A stretch of DNA of 64,000 nucleotides, taken from contig OW121742.1 of the NCBI GenBank assembly GCA_933228675.1, positions 124,349,983-124,413,982 of the forward strand. Reading direction: 5' to 3'. Positions 10,212 to 21,448 of the stretch are shown piece after piece. Both the position numbers and the translations under genes were made by a program. The notes below the pieces were generated by a model, which saw nothing but the letters and a program-made list of their open reading frames with translations, did not search any database and was not told the origin of the DNA. Source of the DNA: Stomorhina lunata. Lineage: Eukaryota > Arthropoda > Insecta > Diptera > Rhiniidae. Position 1 is the first letter of the stretch. Every line of letters starts with the position of its first letter.

Positions 10212-11483
10212 TATGTTTGTCACCTCTTTTTTGCTGGTGGAATTTCATGTTTTTCTGCCTTTTTGATTTTTTTGTTTTTGGCTATCCCAAAGAGACCAGG
10301 CTCTACCAAAGGCCAGAATAAGGTCAAAACTAGATTTGTTAAGAAACGGAAGAGCCAGCAACCAAAGTTCGTTTTAAAGCTGGGCTTACAAGAAGTTTAA
10401 GCACAAAGAAAGAAGGCTAATAGATACTTTTGCAATTGCACTTAGTGTGAGTGTCTGATATACTCTAACTCTCTTTTTGGTCTAGTGCACTCTTTTGGTA
10501 TAGAAAAGCTCTCATTGAATATTTGTTTTCCAAGAGTTGCCAATAGGTTATTTTTTTAGCTTCGCAAAAAGATCTTGTTAGAGTCTTTAAAAAGATCTAG
10601 TTCACGACATTCGATCGATGATAATTTTTCAGAAAAACTTTATCTTGGAACAGTTGTAGTATATCGTTAGTGTAAATGTATAAGGCTTTAGCTTCTTTTT
10701 AGATCTGGAACTTCGAATATAAATAAGTATCTAGCAGACAATGCTACGCCTATCATTCTAATAAGAAAGTAAGGGTACAGTTCTATTTTGATATTCATAG
10801 ATCAGTATAGACCATATTTAAGACCTTAATTCAAAATATTTTAGTAATTGGTAAAAGACGATAAAATATTCTTACCATAGATCAAAATCATGATTGCGGC
10901 TTTTGACTATAATGGGGTTTCAGTCACAAGTCTTTACAATTAGAAAAAATAACTCTTTTTGATAGATGAACTACAACTTTTCATTTGTCCCTGAAGATCG
11001 TAGATCACTATCGTCATCAACAAAGTTATTTATTCATCATAACCTTCGTAGATATAAATCAGAGATATTTAAACAAAGATCAATCCTCAATCCTAAACAT
11101 TAAGAAGTAGCTCTTTGATTGGGAATAGCTGAGATACTGTTTTCGTCAATCGTATATAGCTATCATAGACGAACTTATCTCTTTTTTTATCTTTCGATAG
11201 TCATAACTCTTTAATCGCAGATCCTATTAATTTTAAATCAGTTTGAGAACTTTACCATAGCCTTTCATTCGTCTTTCTAGACCGAAGATCGCTATCGTCT
11301 TCAACAAAAATGTTAATTGCGTTTTATTAATTTCTATGATCTTTAAGTTATTAAGTGATTTAGAAGTGTCCACTTTCGACAATTGTAGATCTCTGTTCTT
11401 CACAGGCCTTTTTATAAGTGAAGGTTAATTTAAAAACATTTATAACTCGATTTAAGAATTCAATGTGATTTTAGAATTCAATG
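10212..11483. other. unassigned, with a weak ~290-bp direct repeat
   Basis: Two similar blocks, near 10985-11035 and 11270-11325, read 'CTTTTCATTTGTC...GAAGATCG...CACTATCGTCATCAACAAAG' and its diverged form. AGAATTCAATGT is repeated just before the hairpin at 11484. No gene seen. Confidence 0.35.
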
Positions 11484-11535
11484 TTTTAAAGTTTGGCCTA
11501 AGAAATTGGCGAATTTCTTAGACCAAACTTTAAAA
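11484..11535. other. 24-bp inverted repeat with 4-nt loop
   Basis: The arms at 11484-11507 and 11512-11535 are complementary except for one C/A mismatch (11497 against 11522). The loop is GGCG. It abuts the 3' end of an antisense LINE fragment. It could be a foldback remnant, a structured 3' end or a small-RNA precursor; the sequence alone does not decide. Confidence 0.7.
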
Positions 11536-11875
11536 GATTTTCTTCTACTTGGTCTTTCCATCGAAGCTTCACACGTCCTCTTTTACGAGTTCCCTCGGGA
11601 TCAATTTGTAACACTGTTCTTGCTTGAGTATTTTCGTCCATTCGCACACCGTGTCCTAGCTAACGCAGCCGCTGCTTTTTAATGCGTTTTACTATATAGA
11701 TGTCAGCGTGTAATTCATACAACTCATGGTTCAATCGATGTCGAATTCACTGTTGACGTAGATGGGTCCAAAGATTTTTTGTAGAATCTTCCTCTCAAAA
11801 ACTTCAAAAGGAAATGCCAATGATTTAGTACCATATAATAACACGGGTAGCTCTTACAGAGAGAGCTTTATTTCT
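11536..11875 (-). pseudogene. RTE-like LINE reverse-transcriptase C-terminal fragment
   Basis: On the minus strand the frames read VLLYGTKSLAF, then EVFERKILQKIFGPIYVNSE. After a frameshift come LNHELYELHADIYIVKRIKK and RLR-stop-LGHGVRMDENTQ, then RKRGRVKLRWKDQVEEN. This order (VLLYGSE..., FERKVLR.IFGP, YNHELYELY..., LGH..RM, RGRP..RW.D) is characteristic of the C-terminal domain of RTE-like non-LTR elements. A TGG-to-TAG type stop and at least two frameshifts make it a dead copy. Confidence 0.7.
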
Positions 11876-12039
11876 TAGCTTCCTAATTAGGCCAAAATAG
11901 CATCCGTTATAAATAGTTGTAACCGACTGCAATATCAGATAACATAATCTGGGTCGAAAGACCATATGCAAAATTAGTTCCAAACCTTTAATCCATAAAT
12001 CTCTTCAATTAACTAAAATAACGTGGCATCACCATAGGC
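11876..12039. other. unassigned
   Basis: A short AT-rich stretch between two repeats, with nothing recognised. Confidence 0.3.
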
Positions 12040-12330
12040 AACCCAGCAAACATTTTCTTAATGGTAATAGAAAACTGCATCAACTAAAGCTATTTTTTAC
12101 AAAGATTAGAAATTCGAAACTTTTTCAAGTTTATGTATAGTTTTTAGATAATTAGACACAATTTCAAAATAGTCTGATGCAGTCAGGTCTGGTGACCCTG
12201 GGGCCAGAGGTCTAGGGGAAGTACCGCTAAAGTTTATTCTAGATTCCCTTGGGAAGGATATAACGGACTATAAAGCATGGTACAGGCACAATTTTTCTTT
12301 ATTTACCTATTGTTTACATAGGTAAATAAG

Positions 12331-12460
12331 GTGAACCGCCGTGGTATAACAGGTTAGTCATCCGCCTAGCATACCAGAGGTCCCTGGCCAGACCCATTTG
12401 GAAAAATACATTTTTTGTTCACCTCATAGATCAGCTAGCCACTGGCTATCGAGCAAATTC
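12331..12460 (+). mobile_element. tRNA-derived SINE, copy 2, B box deleted
   Basis: It begins GTGAACCGCCGTGGTATAAC and follows the copy at 38382 through GGTTAGTCATCCGCCTAG and CAGCTAGCCACTGG. Where the intact copy has GGTCCCCAGTTCGATCCCTGG, this copy reads GGTCCCTGG. It has lost 12 bases between two TCCC direct repeats, including the B box. Confidence 0.75.
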
Positions 12461-12639
12461 TTAATACATAACATTTTACAGTTTTTGCTTAAATTTACCT
12501 TTTTCTTAAAATAGTTTGGCCATTAAAACACATTTTTACGTTATTTATCTATACTTTGCAGAATGTCATTAATGTAAACAATCGAAGTTTAACTTTTTCC
12601 TAATTTAACTTTTTCCTAACTTTAACTTTTTCCTAATTT

Positions 12640-14010
12640 ATTTTGGACATTTAAGTACAAGTTTATCTTTATAACTTATTATTTACATGATGTAAATTTT
12701 TCAGTTTTTAAATTGTTTACGTGATGCCAATAAAGTAAAACATTTAAATTTGCTGTCAATAATGTAAACAACTGCCAAAATATAATATTTTACTATTTGT
12801 TTAACTGATTTTAGTAGTTTTAAGTTAATTTTATGTTATTTACCTATTGTTAACATGATGTCAATAATGTAAACAATTGCCAAATTATAATATTTTACTA
12901 CTTTTTAACTGATTTGAGTAATTTTAAGTTAATTTTACCTTATTTACCTATTGTTTACACGATATCAATAATGTAAACAATTGCTAAATTATAAAATTTT
13001 ACTATTTTTCAACTTATTTTAACAATTTTAAGTTAATTTTACCTTATTTACCTATTGTTTACATGATGTCAATAATGTAAACAGTTGTAAAATTATAAAA
13101 TTTTACTATTTTTCAACTCATTTTATTTATTTTAAGTTAATTTTACCTTATTTACCTATTGTTTACATGATGTCAACAATGTAGACAGTTGTAAAATTAT
13201 AAAATTTTACTATTATTTAACTGATTTTAGTAACTTTAAGTTAATTTAACCTTATTTACCTATTGTTTATATGATGTCAATAATGTAAACAATTGCAAAT
13301 TTATAAAGTTTTACCATTTTTGAACTTATCTTAGTAATTTTAAGTTAGTTTTACCTTATTTACCTATTGTATACATGATGTCAATAATTTAAACAATTGC
13401 AAATTTATAAAATTTTACTATTTTTTAAGTTAAATTTATCATATTTACCTACTGTTTACATGACGTTAGAAATGTATTTACCTATTGTTTACATTATGTC
13501 AATAATGTAAACAATTGCAAATTTGTAAAATGTTACTATTTTTAAACTTATTTTAGTATTTTTAAGCTAATTTTACCTTATTTACCTATTGCTTACATGA
13601 TGTCAACAATATAAACAATTGCAAATTTATGAAATTTTACTATTTTAGTAATTTTAAGTTAATTTTACCCTATTTACCTATTGTTTACATGATGTCAATA
13701 ATGTTAACAATTGTAAAATTATAAATTTTTACCATTTTTTAACTTATTTTAGTAATTTTTAGTTAATTTTATCTTATTTACCTATTGTTTACATGATGTC
13801 AATAAAGTAAACAATTGCAAATTTATAAAATTTTACTATTTTTGAACTTATTTTGTTAATTTAAGTTAATTTTATGTTATTTAACTATTGTTTACATGAT
13901 GTCAATAATGTAAACAATTGCAAATTAATAAGATTTTACTACTTTTGAACTTATTTTAGTATTTTTGTGCTAATTTTGTATTATTTATCTATTGTTTACA
14001 TGATGTAAAT
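12640..14010 (+). repeat. tandem array of ~104-bp units with paired Forkhead-like sites, array 1
   Basis: About a dozen units recur. The spacing between successive CCTATTG landmarks at 13051, 13155, 13259 and 13363 is 104 bp. The conserved core is TTACCTATTGTTTACATGATG, TCAATAATGTAAACAATTGC, then an AT-rich stretch. Each core holds TTGTTTACAT and its inverse ATGTAAACAA around a ~10-base centre. Confidence 0.85.
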
Positions 14011-14085
14011 AATGTAAAGAATCGGATTTTTCATAGAAATACTGCTTTTTTCATGCATTTTCTCACTATAAATGTTTGCTGGGTT

Positions 14086-15577
14086 TCTTTTAATTAAATA
14101 ACTCATTTTCCTTGGCTCTCCCTTAGCGTATTTACTCTCTCCTTACTCTCTTTTAACTGTTTGAGTTTTGCCTTAATAAAAACTATAACAAATATTGGTA
14201 ACTTCAAGTAGGCCTTCTACACCTCTTGGCCCGTCTGTTGTTTCGCCGCTTCTATAACACACGACTGAAATATCGTTATTTTATAGTTTTTGTTGTTGTT
14301 AACAATAACAACAACAGCAATAAGAGATACACGAACGTTAAAATAAAACAGCAGAAAAAAATGACGGTTGACTTGGTTACAATTTGTTTGGGCCCAGTCA
14401 GTCTTAAACGAACGTTCGCTCTGGTAACTTTTATTTGAACTGAAAACGGTAAAAATTTAAAAGAATTTTTTGTTTTAAAATAAAAATAATAAAAATAAAG
14501 AATTGTATCTTTTTTATAACGTAATGAGTGTTTTGTGTTTTAGATGTTTATGTGTGTATGATAAAGATTAATTCTGTTTTTTTTTTTTTGATATGGTAAC
14601 GGTTCTCTTTTTAACGTTAAACAAAGAAGGAGAAGAGATAAAACGGAAATAGTGCATTTAGTGAAGATAATAGCAATAAAAAAAAGAACAAGTGCAGTGT
14701 AAATATGACAAATTAACAGAAACAATACAAAAAAAAAAAGAAAAAAGAATTATACTATATGTAGCAAAAATGTACTAGACTTTTTTGCAAGTGTTGAGTT
14801 AGAATATTAAAGAATTGTTTGCAAAAGAAAGGAAGTAAATATTTCCATTTGAGTTAAGTTTTTGCAAAAAACTAAAAAGTTTCAAATAAAATAAAACAAA
14901 AAAACTAAAACCTTTTAAATTCATTTGTTATAACAATTGAAGGTTTTTTTTTTATTAAATGAAAATATAGTGTGCAAAACTATAATAACTACAAAACTGT
15001 GGGTTATAGAGAGTGTTTAGCTTTTTCTAAAGGCAACCAAACAAACAAAAAAAATAATACAAAATATTTGTTTTATCAATAATTTCAAAACCATTGAAAA
15101 AGTGACAAAAAAAGTACACAAACAAATTCTCAGAATTTTTTAAAAATAATAAAAAAAATATTGAAAAAAATCTGTTTCCAAACCCTAGAAACCAAGTTTA
15201 AAATATTGTTTTGAAACAAAATTTAAAAAAAAAATTATTTAATAATTCAAAACTTAAAACGCGTTACACTTGAGTCAACAAAGCGTGAAGTGAGCAAAAA
15301 AAAATTTATAATTTTTTAAACCATTTTTTTAACAAAACAAAAATAATAATAATAATAAATAACCTCTTTAACAAAAACCAAAAAAGAGTTAAATTTTCCT
15401 CTAAAAAAAATAACAAAAATCATTATAAATAAATCATTTTTATTAAATTTTAATTGAAATTAATGGAATTTAGAAAAAAAATTTCATAAAAAAAGGATTA
15501 AACTCAAGCTAAATTATTCAAAACATAACAAAATATAAAAACTATTGAATATCTGCATGTGTGTGTTTTTCTGGAGT
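14086..15577 (+). promoter_or_regulatory. possible promoter and 5' untranslated exon of the downstream gene
   Basis: TCAGTC at 14398-14403 matches the insect initiator. It is followed by ACGAACGTTCG, a palindromic stretch resembling the pause-button type motif. The next kilobase is A-rich with many AAACAAAAA and AAAAGTG-like stretches, common in long fly 5' UTRs. A donor-like GTGTAAGAG lies near 15577. No TATA box at -30 is evident. This is inference: the region lies about 8 kb before the coding exon and no transcript was available. The 70-codon ORF at 14226 is not supported. Confidence 0.3.
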
Positions 15578-16080
15578 GTAAGAGTATGTGCGAATGTATG
15601 TGTGTGTGTGTGCTAAAATTTAAGCCATTTCCATTTTATTTTTGCTTAAACTCCCACTTACCTTTTTTTCTTATTCTCCTTTTGCAAAACTCATAAATTC
15701 ATTCACATTTGTCATTCTTTTTTTATATAAATTAAACTTTTTATAATTAAAAGGGTGTTGGAAAGTTTTGCATAAAGCTTTTAATAAGTTTTAATATTTT
15801 TAAAATAATTCCATGACTAAATTAAATAAATAAAATTATTATGAAATAACAAGCCGAGGCGTAGGAGGGTTATTTTGAAATAAACTAATGACCACATTTG
15901 AATTTAATATAAAAAAAGTACTTTTCAATTAGCCACAAATGAAATTAGACATGGTTTACACATTAATTACCTAATGTAAATAATAAAAACCTTTGTTTAA
16001 TTAAGTTTAATGATGTCGAAAAATTAAAATTTGCTCCAAATAAGCATTTAAAGGACCTATATTAAACATTTAAAATCATT
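15578..16080. other. unassigned AT-rich sequence
   Basis: It begins beside a short (GT)n run at about 15555-15615. Nothing else recognised. Confidence 0.4.
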
Positions 16081-18781
16081 TTAACCTTATTTACCTATTG
16101 TTTACATGATGTCAACAATGCAAACAACAAAATTTTGATCTTATTTAATGTTTAAAATACTAATTTTTATCGATTTTTAGGTTTTACACCCTTTTTACAC
16201 ATTGTTTACATGATGTCAACAATGTAAACAATTAGAATTTGTCTTTATATAACTATCAAGAAACTTATTTTAAACATTAGCAGATATTTACACCATATTT
16301 ACCCATTGTTTACATGATGTCAACAATGTAAACAACTAAATTTTGGTCTTATATAATGTTTGAAATACTCATTTTATATATTTTTGGGGGTTTTACACCA
16401 TTTTTACCCAATGTTTACATGATGTCAACAATGTAAACAACTAGAATTTGCCTCTATATAACTATCAGGAAACTTATTTTAAACATTAACAGACATTTTC
16501 ACCATATATACCTACTGTTTACATGATGTCAACAATGTAAACAACTGAAATTGAATCTTATTAAATTATTTCAGATTCAAGTTTTACTATTTTTAAAGTT
16601 TTAACACCTTTTACCTATTGTTTACATGATGTCAACAATGAAAACAATTAGAATTAAACCCTATATTACTATTAAGAAACTTTTCTAAACATTAACAGAC
16701 GTTTACACCATATTTACCTATTGTTTACATAATGCCACGAATGTAAACAACTGAGATTGGATCTTATTTAATTTTTCTAGATTCAGTTCAAATATTTTTT
16801 GGGGTTTTAGACCATTTTTACCCATTGTTTACATGATGTCAACAATGTAAACAATTAGAATTTTATGCTATCTAACTATCGATGAACCTTTTTTAATCTT
16901 CTACATACATTTACACCATATTTACCTATTATTTACATAATGTCAAAAATGTAAACAACTGAGATTGGATCTTATTTAATTTTTTTAGATTCAAGTTTAA
17001 CAGTTTTTTGTGTTTTATACCCTATTTACACATTGTTTACATGATGACAATAATGTAAACAATTGTAATTTAATCCTATATACCTATCAAATAACTTTGG
17101 TTAATCATTTACTTCCATTTACACCATATTTACCTATTGTTTACATAATGTCAATAATGTTAACAACTGAGATTGGATCTTATTTAATAATTTTTCATTC
17201 AATTTAACCAATTTTGATGTTTTACACCCTATTTATCCATTGTTGACATGATGTCAACAATGTAAACAATTAGAATTTAATCTAATATAAATTTATTCAA
17301 CTTAATTTGAATGTTTAAAGCTATTTAACCCCTATTCACCTATTGTTTACATAATGTCAACAATGTAAACAACAAAAATTGTATATAATATAATAGTTAT
17401 TAGAATTATGTATATTAATAATTTTTGGTGATTTACATCATATTTATCCATTGTTTAAATGATGTCAATAATATAAAATACAAAATTCTGGTCATATTTA
17501 TTTCTTAAAATACTCATATAATATTTTTTTCGGGTTTACACGATATTTACCAATTTTTTATATGATGATAACTAGGTATACAATTAGAATCTAATCGTAT
17601 TTAACTTCAAGGCATTTGCACCATATTTACCTATTGGTTACATGAAAACAACTAAAATTGTATTTAATTTATTTACTTAAAAATAGTTTCTGGAGTTTTT
17701 TATCCCATTAAGCTTTTGTTTACATGATGTCAACAAAATAAACAATTAGAATTTAATCTTATTTAACCTTTTAGAACTTATTTTAGTAGTTTTTCGGCAT
17801 AGGGACCTAATTTACCCATTGTTTACACGATGCCAATAATGTAAATTTAAAGAAATGTTTACAATTTAATGTCTCAGAGACAAATTTTTTATTTTAAAAT
17901 TAAATTTAACGTTATTTACCTATTGTTTACATGGTGTAAATAATTAAAACTTGAACAAAACTCAATATTTTTTAACACATTTTCCATATTTAATGCCCAT
18001 TTGACATTATTTACCTATTGTTTACATCATGTCATATGAAACTAACAAAGTCTAAAGATTTATGAACTAGTTTTAGCTTTTACAATGAAATTTGACATTA
18101 TTTACCTATTGTAAAAAATGGGATTTCAACAAATTTCTTTGTTTTTTAAACTTTTCTTTAATTTAATGTCATTTTGACATTATCTACTTATTGTTTACAA
18201 TAATGTTAACAATTTAAATTTATATAAAATTCACTATTTTTGACTTATTTTCAATGTTTTGGCTGTTAAAATTAAATTTATCATTATTTACCTATTGTTT
18301 ATATATTGTTTACATTATGTCAATAATGTATAAATATAAGAATTCAACAAATTTCATTATTTTTGAATTTTTTTTTGGAATATAAGGTCAATTTGAAATT
18401 ATTTACCAATTGTTTACATGATGTCAACAATTTAAATTTTAAGATATTGACTCAATTTTATTATTCATTGACTGATTTTATTTTTAAACATTAAAATTTA
18501 CATTATTTTCGTGTTGTTTACATGATGTCGTGAATATAAACTATACAAATTTTAACAAAATTTAATTTTCGATATTTAAATAAATTTTATGTATTGTTTA
18601 CATTATGTCAACAATGTAAATTTCAAGAAATAATTATATTTTCGTAATTTAGTAAATAACTTGTTTTTCTTTTAAATTAAATTTTACATTATTTACTTTT
18701 GCTTACATGATGTCAACAATGTAAAGAATTGAAATTTAAACAAATTTCACTTATTTTACAGATTTTTTGACATTTAATGTC

Positions 18782-19680
18782 AATTTTTTTTTTATTTTTT
18801 TATTTTTTTATTTATTTATTCATATATGTAATACAAAGCCACCAATGGCCAAAATAAAATATTACAAAGTAAAAAAGCCTGAGTTAATTTCAAAATACAA
18901 TAAAAATTTAAATATTATAAATATATAATAACAAAATACTTAAATTTACTAATATGAACTAAAAATTATTGTAATTATTAGAATGATTTGAATTCTTGGC
19001 TCCCCAGCCGCAGTATAAAATATAATACACTAAAATATATACGATTGTCCAAACAGTGGCAAAAGAAGTAAGCAAATGTCAAATAATAATATACTCAAAA
19101 TAATATTCAGAATGAAATAGTAGGCAGCAACTGAAAGAATTTTAAACGAAAGGCATTGTTAGAATGTGAGAAAATACGGAGACATAATGGAAGACGATTC
19201 CAACATCGCGCAACCCTAACCATAAACGACTTTTCAAAAAAGGGACCAGTGATTCGAGGTATACAAATTTGCGGATTTCGCGTGGAATGTAAAAATCTAA
19301 ATGATTCGTAAAGTGGAAGTGGTCTTCCGGCTCTAAAGATTTTATAAAAGAAAAATAGATTACGGTAAATAGCAAATTCCTTAAATGAACAGCCAAGAAA
19401 ACGGTTAGCAAATGGTGATATATGTTCACGTCGCCCAAGGTTATATACAAACCGTAAAACGGAATTGAAAATGCGTTTAACTTTATCAAAATTGGTGGAA
19501 CAACTACCTGAAAACACTTCAAGTCCGTATAAAATCTGAGACATCAAAAGAGAGTGACCTAATAAATATCTAATACGCAAAGGTAAATGGAAGTTTGTAG
19601 CATATATCTTACGTAAGATGCTAAAAATTCTAGAACACAAGATGTTAATATGATCGTTAAAGGAAAGCGAATAGTCAAGT
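18782..19680 (-). mobile_element. 5'-truncated LINE inserted in array 2
   Basis: On the minus strand the insertion starts abruptly within coding sequence at 19680, runs through the end of a reverse-transcriptase ORF and a short 3' UTR, and ends in an A-rich (AAATAAA-type) tail at about 18782-18830. Array units resume on both sides. 5' truncation with an A-rich tail is the normal product of target-primed reverse transcription. Confidence 0.8.
19107..19679 (-). pseudogene. LINE reverse-transcriptase C-terminal domain (CR1/Jockey-like), truncated
   Basis: The open frame reaches the truncation point, and upstream of the TTG at 19640 it continues as LDYSLSFNDHINIL. The body reads SRIFSILRKIYATN, QILYGLEVFSG, KVKRIFNSVLRFVYNL, REHISPF and VRVARCWNRLPL. 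These are the hallmarks of the region after the reverse-transcriptase palm in CR1/Jockey-group LINEs. No frameshift or stop is seen in the 190 codons, so the copy may be young. The ORF at 19142-19522 is a shadow of it. Confidence 0.75.
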
Positions 19681-20200
19681 CTGTTTACATGATGTCAACA
19701 ATGCAAATTCTAAGAAATTAATTCAATTTAATAATTTTACAACTAATTTTGGATTAAATATTAAATTGTACATTATTTACCTATTTTTTATATGATGTCA
19801 ACAATGTAAACAATTGAAATTTAAACCAAATTTACTTATTTTACAATTTTTTTGACATTTAATGTCTATTTGTCAAAATTTAATATTGTTTACATGATGT
19901 CAACAATACAAATTTTAAGAAATTAATTAAATTTAATCATTTTACATATAACTTTGGCTTTAAAAATAAAATTGTACATTATTTACCTATTTTTTACACA
20001 ATGTCAACAATGGAAATAATTGAAATTTGAATAAAAATCACTAATTTTGACATATTTTTTTTTTAATTTAATGTCGATTAATGTATTTTAACATGATATA
20101 AGCCCATTAAACTATTGGAATTTGTAAAAATGTAACCATTTAGTTTTGAATTTTGGCTATTTAAGTTCAATTTTACCTTATTTACTAATTCTTTACCCGG

Positions 20201-21290
20201 TGTGATTTAACCCCTTCCCCTCAAGCATGACTACAAGCTATTTTTAGCCTTTTCATTATGATTCAATAAACAAAAAAACATAATTTTTGGACAAGCCTTA
20301 AAATTTCTTTACAAATTTTTGACAGAAAACATAAATCCACCCCTTTCCCCAGTAAGAAGTCCCTCTTTTTGAAAACTAATCATGCCTAAAACTTTAGATT
20401 CTTCATTACATTAAATGTATCTAGGTATGTAAATAATTTATGTTTATGAATAAAATGTACTTGTTTCAATTCTAATATGACTCGAACACGTATGCATTTA
20501 GATTTAAACCACAAAAAAGGTACGAGTTGTCTCGAACCTTTTAGACATTGTGGGTATATATATGTACGTATGTATATATCTGTGACCCTCTAAATAGTAT
20601 TTTATTTTATGTTTAAAATATTTATTTCGTTTCACCTCTGCTTTGGCAAAAGTTAATGTGATGTGTAAAATGTATTGTAATTTAGTTCATTTTCATGTAG
20701 AATTTGTAATGTAATTCTATTCTCTGTTTAGTTTTTGTTGTTGATTTTTTACCGAAAAACGCATCAAATTACATTCTCTTAGACACTCACACTCTCCCTC
20801 TCTCTCTCTTTTTATTTGTTGTGTATTAACTTTGCATGTCATGTAAATATTAACATAGTTTACTTAGGTATTTTTTACATTTCATTTCTTCAAACAATTT
20901 ATATACTCATGTATCTATTTTTTACTTATATATACATTAGGTCTTGTAAATATGCTACTATCTAGTATTTGGGTGTTATATATTAAATATTACTATGTTT
21001 TTTTTTTCATTTATGAAAGCAGCAAAAATTTAAGGAGGAGTTTTTTACCAGAAGCATTAGCTAAAAGTTTTGGTGTAAATTTTTTACTTTTTACTTTGAG
21101 GTTTAAAAATCCTTGGCAAAGAACGTTGAGAAAATTATGAAAGTGAAAATGAACAAAGTTTTTCATTTTCTTTTCCAAAAATGACCTAATTTTTAACACC
21201 TTATTAAATAATAAAAGAAAATAGCAAAAGTTTACAAACAAGAACTAGGAAATTTTTTATAAAAGTTAATAATAAAAAAATTTTTCTTTA
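20201..21290. other. unassigned AT-rich sequence
   Basis: It holds a TATATGTACGTATGTATATA-like microsatellite near 20555-20580 and a (CT)n run near 20795-20810. No gene or RNA recognised. Confidence 0.4.
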
Positions 21291-21296
21291 AACTAA

Positions 21297-21440
21297 ACTT
21301 TACAAGGGCTTGTAAATGTTTTTATAAAGTTTAGGCTCAAAATTGTTATTTTTAACACTTACTAGGGCTAAACCAAGTATCTTAATAGTTTTACTAGGGC
21401 TAGTAAATTTTAGTAAAAAATTTACTAGGGCTAGCATAAT
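21297..21440. repeat. cluster of short TTTACTAGGGCTAGTAAA-type palindromes
   Basis: Variants occur near 21300, 21360, 21393 and 21420. Single further copies lie at about 22896 (TTTACTAGGTCTAGTAAA) and about 24143 (GTTTACTAGGGCTTGTAAA), so they border the family A arrays on both sides of the coding exon. Confidence 0.7.
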
Positions 21441-21448
21441 TAGGTACA

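Larger units (their letters stand above)
12040..14085. mobile_element. non-autonomous DNA element with 16-bp terminal inverted repeats and a tandem-repeat body
   Basis: AACCCAGCAAACATTT (12040-12055) is matched exactly by its inverse at 14070-14085. The 2.0 kb between them holds no transposase, a SINE insertion at about 12331 and a tandem array of ~104-bp units. I could not find a clear target-site duplication in the flanks. The CCCAGC start is shared with the unrelated-looking element at 42460-43320. Confidence 0.65.
16081..20200 (+). repeat. tandem array of ~104-bp units with paired Forkhead-like sites, array 2
   Basis: Roughly thirty units of the same family as 12640-14010, with landmark spacings of about 95-115 bp and increasing decay toward the right end. 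Most units keep TTGTTTACATGATGTCAACA followed by ATGTAAACAA, i.e. a 10-bp stem around a 10-base loop. No terminal inverted repeats like those of array 1 were found at either end. A LINE is inserted at about 18782-19680. Confidence 0.85.

Noticed and set aside
10164..10400. 78-codon ORF with a His run
   Set aside because: The His run is a CAT microsatellite. The rest lacks a recognisable domain, splice context or homologue I know.
14226..14438. 70-codon ORF overlapping the putative promoter
   Set aside because: The Asn run comes from an AACAACA microsatellite, and the frame crosses the predicted initiator.
16081..20200. TIR element around the second ~104-bp array
   Set aside because: I looked for AACCCAGCAAACATTT-like ends at both borders and found none.
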